DNA of 32,449 bases from Bacteroidales bacterium (GCA_017962275.1 JAGCVQ010000035.1:1-32449); one strand, 5' to 3'; shown: positions 16,359 to 24,223, numbered from the stretch's first letter. The notes: generated from the sequence alone by a model not told the origin. Translations and numbers: made by a program.

Positions 16359-16444
16359 TAATTAATCCCTATTTTTAGAGATGCTGTTCAGATAAAAAAA
16401 TAAACACAAAATTGTTGAAAGATTGGGGTGCCGGAAGACCCTTT

Positions 16445-17311
16445 TCAGTCGTTGCGTTTGTCCAATCCCCAAAGCAGTTTTTCGCGGATGGTGGCGTAGA
16501 AATTCGCGTGGTCGAACAGGACGGTTTGGATGGAGAAACGTTCCTTGGTGAGGAACAGTTTGACGCTGTCGTCGAGGATAATACGTTGAGTGTCAACGCA
16601 AAGCGAATACTTGCCGCCGCGCCCGTCCACGGAAATCTCCAAGGTCTGGTCGGCGGGGATGACCAAGGGACGCACGTTGAGGGAGTGCGATGCGATAGGG
16701 GTGAGCACCACCACGTCGCTTTGCGGGTGCAGAATGGGCCCGCCGCAGCTCATTGAATAGGCGGTCGAACCTGTCGGGGTGGCCACAATCAGCCCGTCGG
16801 CCCAGTAGGTGTTGATGTGCTGGCCGCCGGTGGAGACCGAGACGGCGTTGATGGAATCGCTGTCGGTGGCACGCACGGTCACGTCGTTGACCACGAAGCG
16901 CGTGTCCAAAGACAACGGCTCGCTGCCCTCAATGTGGAGCAGCGAGCGCGTTTCCAACGTATATTGTTTGTCGAGGATCATGCGGAAGCACGCCTCGAAA
17001 TTGTCCTTCTTGATGGCGGACAGAAATCCGATGCGCCCAGTGTTAATACCCACTAACGGGATGTCAAGGTCGCCGACCAAGTTGGCGGCGTCGATGAACG
17101 AGCCGTCACCCCCGATGGAAACCATAAAATCCACATTTCCAAGCTTTTGCAGGTCTTTGTATGTTTCAAACCGCTGTAAATCAATATTTTCACAGGATAT
17201 ATTCTTGTGCAAGACTATCCCGCAGTGATTGTTCAGCAGGAACGTGACGACCGCATCGACAAGGGGCAGAGGTCCGGCTGTGGGTCGGCTGTAGAGCGCA
17301 AACGTGGGCAT
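16445..17311 (-). CDS. nadK: NAD kinase
   Basis: 288 residues. It phosphorylates NAD to NADP in the cytosol. The diphosphate-binding motif GGDG is at 67-70 (SIGGDGSFIDA). NTGRIGFLS and the conserved ATPTGSTAYSMSCGGPIL loop follow, all hallmarks of the NAD kinase/diacylglycerol kinase fold. The ATG shares one base with the butyrate kinase stop (TAATG), so the two genes are translationally coupled. A longer in-frame extension to 17419 overlaps the kinase gene and has no family similarity, so it is rejected. Confidence 0.95.
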   Translation of the reverse strand: MPTFALYSRPTAGPLPLVDAVVTFLLNNHCGIVLHKNISCENIDLQRFETYKDLQKLGNVDFMVSIGGDGSFIDAANLVGDLDIPLVGINTGRIGFLSAIKKDNFEACFRMILDKQYTLETRSLLHIEGSEPLSLDTRFVVNDVTVRATDSDSINAVSVSTGGQHINTYWADGLIVATPTGSTAYSMSCGGPILHPQSDVVVLTPIASHSLNVRPLVIPADQTLEISVDGRGGKYSLCVDTQRIILDDSVKLFLTKERFSIQTVLFDHANFYATIREKLLWGLDKRND

Positions 17312-18381
17312 TACACGTACTCCTGGATTTCGATTTCCTTGTTCAGGATCATGTTGGCGTTCAGGGCCATAGCCGCCATTTCGTCTTCGCCGGGATAGAC
17401 GGCCACGGGTGCAATCCACTCCACATATTTCTTGATGCGGTTGACCACGGGTTTGCCGTAAGCGATGCCGCCGGTGAGGATGATGGCATCGACTTTGCCC
17501 TTGAGCACGCAGGCGTTCTCGCCGATCTGCTTGGCCACCTGATAGGCGAAAGCCTCCTCAAGGAGTTCCGCTTTGGGGTCGCCGGCGATGGCTGCCTTCT
17601 CCACGGCGTAGGCGTCGTTGCTGCCGAAGTAGCCCACATAACCGCCTTTGCCGACGAGCATCTTCTGCATGTCTTGCTGGGTGTAATTACCACTGAAACA
17701 AGCTTTTAGGAACTGATTCATCGGCAGGGAACCGGAACGCTCGGGAGAAAACGGACCCTCGCCGTCCAGCGCCTGGTTCACGTCGATAACCTTGCCTTTT
17801 TCGTGTGCACCCACGCTCACGCCGCCGCCCATGTGGGTGATGATGAGGTTGAGATCCTCGTAGTTCTTGCCGTTGTCCTTGGCATACATGCGGCCGATGG
17901 CTTTGTGGTTGAGAGCGTGGAAAATGGACTGGCGTTCGAACATGGGATGACCGGAAATACGGGCAATCTCATTCATTTCGTCCACCATCACGGGGTCGGC
18001 GATATAAGCGCATTCCAGTCCGATGTATTTGGCGAGGCTGTCGGCGATGAGGCCGCCGAGGTTGCAGGCGTGCTGGCCGCTGTAACCCATCTTCAGGTGC
18101 TCCAGCATCAGCTCGTTGACTCTGTAAACGCCTGATTTGAGCGGTTTTACAAGACCGCCGCGACCCATCACGATGGCGATGTCGTGCAGATCGATGCCTT
18201 CCGCTTCCAACGTGGAGGTGATGATGTTCTTGCGGAACTCGTACTGGTCGGCAATCGTGGCGAATTGCGACAACTCCTCCGTAGAATGTTTGATGTTCTT
18301 CAGAAATATCTGCTCGCTGCCGTCGAAAATGGCAACTTTGGTGGAGGTGGCTCCGGGGTTGATGGCAAGAATTTTCTTCAT
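17311..18381 (-). CDS. buk: Butyrate kinase
   Basis: 356 residues, the ASKHA-fold acetate/butyrate kinase family. It interconverts butyryl phosphate + ADP and butyrate + ATP, the energy-yielding last step of butyrate (or branched-chain acid) fermentation. NPGATSTKVAIFDG at 8-21, MGRGGLVKPLKSGVY, ARISGHPMFERQSIFHALNH, THMGGGVSVGAH and ILTGGIAYGKPVV are typical of Buk rather than AckA. Phosphotransbutyrylase, usually the neighbouring gene, is absent here. A branched-chain carboxylate kinase is the main alternative. Confidence 0.93.
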   Translation of the reverse strand: MKKILAINPGATSTKVAIFDGSEQIFLKNIKHSTEELSQFATIADQYEFRKNIITSTLEAEGIDLHDIAIVMGRGGLVKPLKSGVYRVNELMLEHLKMGYSGQHACNLGGLIADSLAKYIGLECAYIADPVMVDEMNEIARISGHPMFERQSIFHALNHKAIGRMYAKDNGKNYEDLNLIITHMGGGVSVGAHEKGKVIDVNQALDGEGPFSPERSGSLPMNQFLKACFSGNYTQQDMQKMLVGKGGYVGYFGSNDAYAVEKAAIAGDPKAELLEEAFAYQVAKQIGENACVLKGKVDAIILTGGIAYGKPVVNRIKKYVEWIAPVAVYPGEDEMAAMALNANMILNKEIEIQEYV

Positions 18382-18419
18382 ATTTGCAATATTGGGTTTA
18401 TAATTATTCGATGGATGTT

Positions 18420-18839
18420 CTATTTGTCGCCGCCGCCGGGGATATTACCGCCGGGCGTGTTGCCGGTGGAGACTTTCACGACGGGACTGTAGGAGAGGCC
18501 TGCGCTGTTTTTCACGTAAGAGCAGACATAGTAGGCGGTATCGACCAGCGGCAAGGTGAAAGTGGCCGAAAAGGTATCTACTTCGGAATAGTTGTTGACT
18601 TTCACCTGCGTGGTGTAGATGTCATTGAGGTTCGGCGGTGTGAACATGCTGTAGCAGAAGCCCTGTTCCATATAGTACTTGCATCCGCCGTCATCGGTGA
18701 TCAACGCGCTGACTGTCAGCTGTTTGTTTTCGTAATTTGTGCTGGTGATGGTGGAAACGGCGGTCCCGTATTTGGTGCATCCGGCGAAGAAAACCGCCGC
18801 GCAAAAGCAGAACACCGCTAATCTTTTCAACTGTTTCAT
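18420..18839 (-). CDS. Small FN3-like lipoprotein of unknown function
   Basis: 139 residues. A signal peptide ends in the lipobox FFAGC (Cys21), so it is probably lipid-anchored. The body resembles a single FN3-like module of the kind common in Bacteroidetes surface proteins: a YMEQGFCYS strand and a YYVCSYVKNSAGLSYSPVVKV ending. Three Cys besides the lipobox suggest one or more disulfides. The C-terminus is a flexible Gly/Pro tail. It is transcribed divergently from the gene at 18920 across a shared promoter region. Confidence 0.72.
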   Translation of the reverse strand: MKQLKRLAVFCFCAAVFFAGCTKYGTAVSTITSTNYENKQLTVSALITDDGGCKYYMEQGFCYSMFTPPNLNDIYTTQVKVNNYSEVDTFSATFTLPLVDTAYYVCSYVKNSAGLSYSPVVKVSTGNTPGGNIPGGGDK

Positions 18840-18861
18840 TTTTTAATAAATTTCGCGGTGG

Positions 18862-18869
18862 CAAATATA
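18862..18869 (-). promoter_or_regulatory. -7 promoter box of the lipoprotein gene
   Basis: TATATTTG on the minus strand matches TAnnTTTG, 22 nt before the lipoprotein start. The palindrome at 18876-18891 occupies the position between this box and its expected -33 element. Confidence 0.6.
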
Positions 18870-18875
18870 CAAAAA

Positions 18876-18891
18876 TTTTAGACGTCTAAAA
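18876..18891. promoter_or_regulatory. Perfect palindrome between divergent promoters (operator candidate)
   Basis: TTTTAGACGTCTAAAA is a perfect 16-nt palindrome midway between two divergent TAnnTTTG boxes. A dimeric regulator bound here could control both genes; no regulator gene is adjacent. Confidence 0.55.
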
Positions 18892-18897
18892 AAAATG

Positions 18898-18905
18898 TAT
18901 TTTTG
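18898..18905 (+). promoter_or_regulatory. -7 promoter box of the secreted-protein gene at 18920
   Basis: TATTTTTG matches TAnnTTTG and lies only 14 nt before the ATG at 18920, so the mRNA would have a leader of fewer than ten bases. Confidence 0.55.
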
Positions 18906-18919
18906 CCGTTTGTATTCAG

Positions 18920-19876
18920 ATGCTTAAGCGCGTTTCGGTCATATTGACACTGGTCCTGTTGTGCGGGACGACAGCTTTCTCTCAGAAGAAGGCTGATTTT
19001 CGTATGTGGGAGGACAGCCTTTGCCACCTGCGCGACCAGGTGATGGCCGAATCGGATGAGACTACCCGGCTGGCACTGAACGAGGACTTCATGACCCTTC
19101 TGGAAGAGGTGCTGCAGATGCCTGACGCGTTCAAGTTTACTTGGGATTCCGTCAAAAACTTCAGCGTTTTGGCCTCGCCCGACAATGTTTTCAAGATTTT
19201 CACGTGGTATGTCGTGAAAAACAACTACGACATCGAGAATTTCGGTTTCATCCAAGTTTACAATGATTCCCGAAAGAAGTACGTGCTCTATCCGCTGTAC
19301 GACAAACGTCAGAACATTGACTACCCGAAGACGCAGGTGGGCAACCATAACCGCTGGTACGGCGCGGTCTATTACAAGTTGATTCCCGTGAAGGATAAAA
19401 ACACGACCTACTACACGCTCCTCGGCTGGAATGGCAACAATCTCTTTACCAATCAGAAATTGATTGAGATTCTGCATTTTAACAAAGAGATGACGCCGAT
19501 TTTCGGGGCGCGGGTTTTCAAGAATTATACCGAAAAGGTGGCGCGGGTGATTTTCGAATATTCCAAAAACGCCACGATGTATCTCAACTACGAGAATCAG
19601 GAATACCTTGTCAGCACGGGCAAATACAACCCCAAGACGCACGATTACGACTACAAGCGGATGCGCTGCGACATGATTATTTTCGAGGAGCTGATTCCGA
19701 TGGATGAATCCATGAAGAACGTGCCGGCCTATTTGGTGCCGGAATCCAGTCTGAATCAGGGTTTTATCGTGGAAGACGGCAAGTGGGTGTTCCAGAAAAA
19801 CGTGCGCGGCTCCAACCCCGACAAGGTGCGGCCCGACTACCAGCATAAAAACCGAAACTACTATTCTGTACAATAA
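18920..19876 (+). CDS. Secreted protein of unknown function
   Basis: 318 residues. A clear signal peptide (about 1-22, VSVILTLVLLCGTTAFSQ) is followed by a soluble mixed domain with many aromatic residues: FKIFTWYVVKNNYDIENFGF, NHNRWYGAVYYKLIP, YYTLLGWNGNNLFTNQK and PIFGARVF. I recognise no catalytic motif. The pattern of a repeated aromatic beta sheet suggests a conserved periplasmic Bacteroidetes protein. It ends six bases before the mannose-6-phosphate isomerase gene and is probably co-transcribed with it. Confidence 0.78.
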   Translation: MLKRVSVILTLVLLCGTTAFSQKKADFRMWEDSLCHLRDQVMAESDETTRLALNEDFMTLLEEVLQMPDAFKFTWDSVKNFSVLASPDNVFKIFTWYVVKNNYDIENFGFIQVYNDSRKKYVLYPLYDKRQNIDYPKTQVGNHNRWYGAVYYKLIPVKDKNTTYYTLLGWNGNNLFTNQKLIEILHFNKEMTPIFGARVFKNYTEKVARVIFEYSKNATMYLNYENQEYLVSTGKYNPKTHDYDYKRMRCDMIIFEELIPMDESMKNVPAYLVPESSLNQGFIVEDGKWVFQKNVRGSNPDKVRPDYQHKNRNYYSVQ

Positions 19877-19882
19877 TATTAT

Positions 19883-20866
19883 ATGGCAACCTTATATCCG
19901 CTGAAATTCACGCCTGTCCTGAAGGAGAAAATCTGGGGCGGCAACAAAATCGAGACCATCCTCAAACACAAAATCAGCCCGCTGAAAAACTGCGGCGAGA
20001 GCTGGGAGATTTCCGGCATCGTGGATGACGAGTCCGTGGTGGCCAACGGCTTTTTGGCTGAAAACAATCTCAATGAGCTGATGGAAATCTATCTCACCGA
20101 CCTCGTGGGCGAGCAGAATTACGAGAAATACGGTTTGGGTTTCCCGCTGCTCATCAAGTTCATTGATGCGCAGGACAATCTCTCCGTGCAGGTGCATCCG
20201 GACGATGCGTTCGCGCAGGAGCGTTACGGACAGAACGGCAAGACCGAGATGTGGCACGTGATACAGGCGGACGAGGGCGCCGGTTTGTATGTCGGTTTCA
20301 ATCAGAAGATTACGGCTCAGCAATATCTGGATGCGGTGGAGGGCGGCACGTTGGAGAAGTACCTTAAGTTCTATCCTGTGAAGCCCGGCGACACCTTTAT
20401 GATTCCCGCAGGCACGGTACACGCCATCGGCAAGGGCGTGTTGCTGGCTGAAATCCAGCAACCTTCCGACATCACGTTCCGTATTTACGATTGGAATCGC
20501 GTGGACGATCAGGGCAACAGCCGCGAGCTGCACACGGAAGAGGCTTTCGATGCCATCCATTCCGAGAAGAATCTGGATGATTTCCAGGTGCATTACGAGC
20601 ATGAGATGAACAAAACGGTCACGCTCGTGCATTCGCCCTACTTCAACACCAATCTGCTGGAGATGGACATGCAGGTGCAGAAATCTTTCGTGAATTTGGA
20701 CTCTTTCGTCATTTATATCTGCTTGGAAGGCAGTGCTTTCCTGGTGTCAGACAGTTTCAAGGAACGTCTGGAGACCGGCGAGGTGGTGTTGGTGCCCGCC
20801 GAGATCGATCAGCTGCAGATCATCCCGGACCCGAAAGCGAAACTGCTGGAAGTTTATTGTTCCTAA
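19883..20866 (+). CDS. manA: Class I mannose-6-phosphate isomerase
   Basis: 327 residues, the short form common in Bacteroidetes and Firmicutes. It interconverts mannose 6-phosphate and fructose 6-phosphate. The cupin zinc ligands are visible: Gln103 and His105 (SVQVHPDD), Glu122 (KTEMWH) and His180 (IPAGTVHAIG). EIQQPSDITFRIYDWNR is another family segment. The start follows the previous gene by six bases. Downstream, before trmN6, is a GCCAAA-type repeat. Confidence 0.93.
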   Translation: MATLYPLKFTPVLKEKIWGGNKIETILKHKISPLKNCGESWEISGIVDDESVVANGFLAENNLNELMEIYLTDLVGEQNYEKYGLGFPLLIKFIDAQDNLSVQVHPDDAFAQERYGQNGKTEMWHVIQADEGAGLYVGFNQKITAQQYLDAVEGGTLEKYLKFYPVKPGDTFMIPAGTVHAIGKGVLLAEIQQPSDITFRIYDWNRVDDQGNSRELHTEEAFDAIHSEKNLDDFQVHYEHEMNKTVTLVHSPYFNTNLLEMDMQVQKSFVNLDSFVIYICLEGSAFLVSDSFKERLETGEVVLVPAEIDQLQIIPDPKAKLLEVYCS

Positions 20867-20888
20867 CTGGCTATTTGCTTTATTCTAA

Positions 20889-20928
20889 AAGCCAATGGCC
20901 AATAGCCAACAGCTAAAAGCCAAAAGCC
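20889..20928. repeat. AGCCAA-type repeat between manA and trmN6
   Basis: Imperfect tandem AGCCAATGGCCAATAGCC, then AACAGCTAAAAGCCAAAAGCC, abutting the trmN6 start. A similar run follows trmN6 at 21651-21678, so the gene is bracketed by the same simple repeat. Confidence 0.7.
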
Positions 20929-20929
20929 A

Positions 20930-21652
20930 ATGTTCCATTTCAAGCAGTTTGACTTAGCCCACGAGCGCAGTACGTTGAAAATCGGCACTGACGCGGTGTT
21001 GTTGGCCGCGCTCACGCCGGTGGAAAACGCACAATCCGTCTTGGATATCGGCTGTGGCTGCGGGGTGATTGCCTTCTGTTTAGCGCAGAAATTAGCAGAG
21101 AATCAAACTATTCCGAATATTGTTGGCATTGACGTGGATGCCGAATCTATCGCGGAGGCACGGGAGAATGTTGAACGGTTTCCGTTACTTCCGAACAGCA
21201 GTTTTCATTTCGAGCAGATTAGTTTGCAAGACTTTGCAAGCCAGCCGGGGAGTGGACCGTTCAATCTGGTTATCAGCAATCCGCCCTACTTCCATGGCGA
21301 CCTTAAACCGCAGGATAGAGGTAAGTTGCAGAGCAAGCATGGCGATGGTCAGCTTTCGTTTCAGGAGCTGGTGGACGGGGTTGACAGGCTATTGTCGCCC
21401 GAGGGTCGTTTCGCGCTGATTCTTCCGCCGACGGAAATGGCGGAGTTCCATCAGCTTACGGTTGGCCGGTGGCATTGTCGGAAAACAGTGCACATCCGTC
21501 CGACGGAATCGAAACCGATTTTCCGCGAGGTTTGCGAGTACGGACGCGCAAATCTTCCCAAAACGGAGCTGCATATCTCCATCCGTGACGCATCCCTACA
21601 ATACAAGCAGGATTATATAGAACTTGTAAAACCTTATTTGACAATCTTTTAG
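20930..21652 (+). CDS. trmN6: tRNA1(Val) (adenine(37)-N6)-methyltransferase-like protein
   Basis: 240 residues, a class I SAM-dependent methyltransferase. FKQFDLAHERSTLKIGTDAV is the typical N-terminal opening of the YfiC/TrmN6 family. The SAM loop VLDIGCGCGVIAF is at 38-50, and the N6-adenine methyltransferase motif NPPY at 117-120. The E. coli homologue methylates A37 of tRNA1-Val. A tRNA-Ala gene lies 90 nt downstream, but the enzyme's target cannot be read from that. Confidence 0.87.
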   Translation: MFHFKQFDLAHERSTLKIGTDAVLLAALTPVENAQSVLDIGCGCGVIAFCLAQKLAENQTIPNIVGIDVDAESIAEARENVERFPLLPNSSFHFEQISLQDFASQPGSGPFNLVISNPPYFHGDLKPQDRGKLQSKHGDGQLSFQELVDGVDRLLSPEGRFALILPPTEMAEFHQLTVGRWHCRKTVHIRPTESKPIFREVCEYGRANLPKTELHISIRDASLQYKQDYIELVKPYLTIF

Positions 21653-21678
21653 CCAATAGCCAACGGCCAAAAGCCAAA
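21651..21678. repeat. AGCCAA-type repeat after trmN6
   Basis: AGCCAATAGCCAACGGCC followed by AAAAGCCAAA, beginning at the trmN6 stop codon. Same family as 20889-20928. Confidence 0.65.
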
Positions 21679-21713
21679 GTTAAAAAAGACGCGTCGTGTA
21701 TCAAAAAAAAGTG

Positions 21714-21721
21714 TATTTTTG
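21714..21721 (+). promoter_or_regulatory. -7 promoter box of the tRNA-Ala gene
   Basis: TATTTTTG, 21 nt before the tRNA. It is preceded by AAAAAAAAGTG and, further up, by AGACGCGTC. This layout resembles the promoter at 18881-18905. Confidence 0.6.
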
Positions 21722-21742
21722 CCACCGCTTTTAAGCAATGAT

Positions 21743-21816
21743 GGGGCGTTAGCTCAGTTGGCTAGAGCGTTTGACTGGCAGTCAAGAGGTCGTGAGTTCG
21801 ATTCTCATACGCTCCA
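21743..21816 (+). tRNA. tRNA-Ala, anticodon GGC
   Basis: Full cloverleaf, 74 nt. The acceptor stem GGGGCGT/ACGCTCC contains the G3-U70 wobble that identifies alanine tRNAs. The D arm is AGCTCAGTTGGCTAGAGC. The anticodon stem TTTGA/TCAAG holds loop CTGGCAG (anticodon GGC). The T arm contains GTTCGATTC, and the discriminator is A. The 3' CCA is not encoded. Confidence 0.95.
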
Positions 21817-21825
21817 CAGGAAAGG

Positions 21826-21857
21826 CACCTGCGATTCGTTTCGCGGGTGTTTTTTTT
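21826..21857 (+). terminator. Rho-independent terminator of tRNA-Ala
   Basis: Nine-bp stem CACCTGCGA/TCGCGGGTG, loop TTCGTT, then eight T. It separates the tRNA from the converging dipeptidase gene, whose stop is at 21859. Confidence 0.85.
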
Positions 21858-21858
21858 A

Positions 21859-22602
21859 TTAAAAATCGATGATTTTCAGTTCATCTTTCGCTCGAATGGA
21901 CGGGATATGGTTGAAATGCCACCATTCGGACACACAGGTGAAGAAACCGCTTTCCGTCATCACGCGGCGAAGCAGTTGGCGATTTTCGAGTTCTTCGCTG
22001 GTTATCAGTCCGTTGGCGACCAATTCCGCCTCGTGGTCGATGCGGGCTTCGGGACCGAAATAGTCATGCTTCGAGCCCATCGGCAGGGGTTTGCCGGTGC
22101 TGTCCATGATGGTGATATCGACTGCCGCCCCGTAGTTGTGCATCCCGCGTCCCTTGTCCGGGTTGGCCACGAAAGAGATATTCGGGGTGCCTTTCACCGA
22201 TTCCCACATCTCGCGCTGGATGCTGAGTGGTCGGGCGGCATCGTAGATTAGTAGCGACAAATCGGGATGAATGGACTTCAGCCGCTGCTGTGCCTTGACG
22301 AGCTTCTGCGCCATGGCGGGAATCATGAAAGCGTGGTGGAGGTCAGGATAGAGGACATGCCCGAGGAAATTGTCCGGCGTGGCATAGACTAACTCCACCC
22401 CGATGGTGGAATCGATTTCGGCGATATCGACCAGCCCGAAATCAATCAGTTGTTCTTCAAATTCGGTGTATTTTGGGGGTTCGGGCTCCGAGATGATGGT
22501 GTCTGAAGGGGTGGTTTGAGGTTCCTGTTTTTTGGAAAGACCTTGGCATGAAGTTCCTAATATTGCGATTGTTATGGCCAGACCCCATACTGCGGCTGAC
22601 AT
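21859..22602 (-). CDS. ddpX: D-alanyl-D-alanine dipeptidase (VanX/DdpX family), probable lipoprotein
   Basis: 247 residues from ATG 22602. A short hydrophobic start ends at GTSC (Cys19), a probable lipobox. The peptidase M15D fold is shown by Arg124 (YDAARPL), His155 and Asp162 (GMHNYGAAVDITI), and Glu226 and His229 (SEWWHFN), the usual catalytic and zinc residues. It would split D-Ala-D-Ala in the periplasm for peptidoglycan recycling; vancomycin resistance is not implied without vanH/vanA. A longer frame to 22704 would be translated through a palindromic repeat. Codons 2-7 themselves lie in a dispersed structured repeat. Confidence 0.88.
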   Translation of the reverse strand: MSAAVWGLAITIAILGTSCQGLSKKQEPQTTPSDTIISEPEPPKYTEFEEQLIDFGLVDIAEIDSTIGVELVYATPDNFLGHVLYPDLHHAFMIPAMAQKLVKAQQRLKSIHPDLSLLIYDAARPLSIQREMWESVKGTPNISFVANPDKGRGMHNYGAAVDITIMDSTGKPLPMGSKHDYFGPEARIDHEAELVANGLITSEELENRQLLRRVMTESGFFTCVSEWWHFNHIPSIRAKDELKIIDF

Positions 22603-22679
22603 ATCGTGTAAGGTTACTTGTAGAGACGCAAAATTTTGCGTCTCTACTTCGTGCGTCTTGCCTCTTCGAGGCTGCTTAA
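22583..22679. repeat. Structured repeat with nested GAGACG palindrome at the 5' end of the dipeptidase gene
   Basis: CCCCATACTGCGGCT at one end and GCCTCTTCGAGGC-TGCTTAA at the other match the element at 30365-30427 (CCCCACACTGCGGCT ... GTCCCTTCGGGAC-TGCTTAA). The end stems differ by compensatory changes. The extra length is mostly the 28-nt palindrome at 22620-22647. Confidence 0.6.
22620..22647. repeat. 28-nt perfect GAGACG palindrome
   Basis: GTAGAGACGCAAAA followed by its exact reverse complement. It is identical to the copy at 24224-24251 and lies just upstream of the dipeptidase start. Confidence 0.9.
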
Positions 22680-22774
22680 GGAAAGTGTTTAATAAAATCA
22701 TCATCTCATTGCTACATTCTCATCTGATGCTCACATCATACTCGCGTCATACATCCCACGTCCCACGTCTCACG

Positions 22775-24187
22775 TCACAGCACCACCACTACGGCATTCT
22801 TCGCCGTCTGGCGCACGCCTTTCGGGAGGGTGATGGTGTATTCGTCGCCTTTCTTGGAGATGGTGGCTTTATCGGAGGTGCCGAGAATGGCGGCCTTGCC
22901 GGTGTTCACAGGCTTTTCCGTGCCTTTGAAGGTGTAGGTGGCGGGAACGGCGTCGTTCTCAGGGATGAGCAGCAGGGCATAACGTTGTCCCTCTTTGCTT
23001 TGGGTGAAGCGTACCTGACCGCAGCAGTAGGGCAGGCATGGACGGGTGTTGTAAATCGCTTTCCCGTTGACATTCAGCCATTTGCCCATGTCTTGCAGAC
23101 GTTCCACGGCGGTTTGCGGAAGCGTACCCTCCGGCGAAGGACCCACGTTCAGCAGAAAGTTGCCGCCTTTCGCGACGATGTCTATCAGTAAGTGAATCAG
23201 CTTGTTAGTAGATTTGTAGTTGTCGGTGGGCACGTATGACCAAGAATCGCCCATCGACATGCAGGTTTCCCAAGGGTAGGGGAGCAGCGTGTCGGGGACC
23301 TGTTGCTCGGGGGTGCGGTAGTTCTCGTATTTGCCGTGTACGCTGCGGTCCACGATGATAAGGTCGGGGTTGTTGGCACGCACGTCCTTGGCCACTTTCG
23401 GCATGTCGATGTCCTGGATCCAGCCCTGGCATCCGAGCCAGTCGCGGCACTCGTCGTCCACACTCCACTCGGGACGCACCCAGCCGCCATCGAGCCACAG
23501 AATGTCGATGTCGCCGTAATTGTTGGCCAGCTCATGCAGTTGTTTGCGGGTGAAGTCGCAGTATTTTTCCCATCTGTCGGGGTGCGCTTTCGGGTCGTAG
23601 TTCACGTTCCGGTCGGGGGTGGCCCATTCCGGTGCCCAGTAGTCGGGACAGTGCCAGTCGGGTTTCGAGAAGTAGAGGCCCGTCCAAAGCCCTTCCGTGC
23701 GGAAAGCCTTCACCAGCAGCCCGGTCACATCTGCGTTGGGATTACTCGCAAACGGACAATCCTTTCCCGTGATGGAATAGTCGGTCTCCTTGGTGTTGTA
23801 CATGCAGAAGCCGTCGTGGTGTTTGGTGGTGAAGACGAAGTACTTCATCCCGCAGTCTTTGGCTAATTTCGCCCACGATTCCGGGTCGAACTTTGTCGGG
23901 TTGAATGTCTTGTTAAGAGCTTGATATTTAGCTTTATAATCGGTATAAGGTTCCCCATTCCGGTCAATCCACGGTTCGTTGCATATCGACCAAGATTCCA
24001 CCACGCCCCACTGCGAGTAGATACCCCAGTGCATCATCAGCCCGAATTTCAGGTCCTGCCACTGGTCGATGCGGTTCAGAATGACCGGGTCGGTCTCAAA
24101 CTGCTGCTCGGATTGGGCGTATAAGGTTGAGAATGAACAGATTGTCCATGATAACAACGGAATGATGAGAAACTTCTTGAATGACAT
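22775..24187 (-). CDS. Alpha-L-fucosidase (GH29), secreted
   Basis: 470 residues from ATG 24187, with a signal peptide ending near residue 25 (TLYAQ). The GH29 catalytic barrel shows FGLMMHWGIYSQWG, FVFTTKHHDGF (His123-His124), LYFSKPDWHCPDYW and DILWLDGGW with the likely nucleophile Asp233. LLIDIVAKGGNFLLNVGPSPEG closes the domain. A small C-terminal beta domain (VVVVL end) follows. It removes terminal alpha-L-fucose from glycans, probably in the periplasm or at the surface. No SusC/SusD pair is nearby. An in-frame extension to a TTG at 24235 is unlikely. Confidence 0.93.
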   Translation of the reverse strand: MSFKKFLIIPLLSWTICSFSTLYAQSEQQFETDPVILNRIDQWQDLKFGLMMHWGIYSQWGVVESWSICNEPWIDRNGEPYTDYKAKYQALNKTFNPTKFDPESWAKLAKDCGMKYFVFTTKHHDGFCMYNTKETDYSITGKDCPFASNPNADVTGLLVKAFRTEGLWTGLYFSKPDWHCPDYWAPEWATPDRNVNYDPKAHPDRWEKYCDFTRKQLHELANNYGDIDILWLDGGWVRPEWSVDDECRDWLGCQGWIQDIDMPKVAKDVRANNPDLIIVDRSVHGKYENYRTPEQQVPDTLLPYPWETCMSMGDSWSYVPTDNYKSTNKLIHLLIDIVAKGGNFLLNVGPSPEGTLPQTAVERLQDMGKWLNVNGKAIYNTRPCLPYCCGQVRFTQSKEGQRYALLLIPENDAVPATYTFKGTEKPVNTGKAAILGTSDKATISKKGDEYTITLPKGVRQTAKNAVVVVL

Positions 24188-24223
24188 AATATTGGTTTTT
24201 ATTATAAAGATTCGTTTTTTAGG

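Noticed and set aside
17312-17419. N-terminal extension of NAD kinase
   Set aside because: Overlaps the buk coding region; Arg-rich sequence unlike any NAD kinase; ATG 17311 gives a normal length and a TAATG junction.
18878-19873. Minus-strand frame opposite the secreted protein gene
   Set aside because: The plus strand has a signal peptide and promoter; the minus frame has neither.
21859-22602. Vancomycin resistance gene vanX
   Set aside because: No vanH, vanA or vanRS; a signal peptide is present; peptidoglycan recycling is more likely.
22603-22704. Longer start of the dipeptidase
   Set aside because: Would translate the palindromic repeat (VETQNFASLQ) ahead of the signal peptide; ATG 22602 places the hydrophobic segment at the N-terminus.
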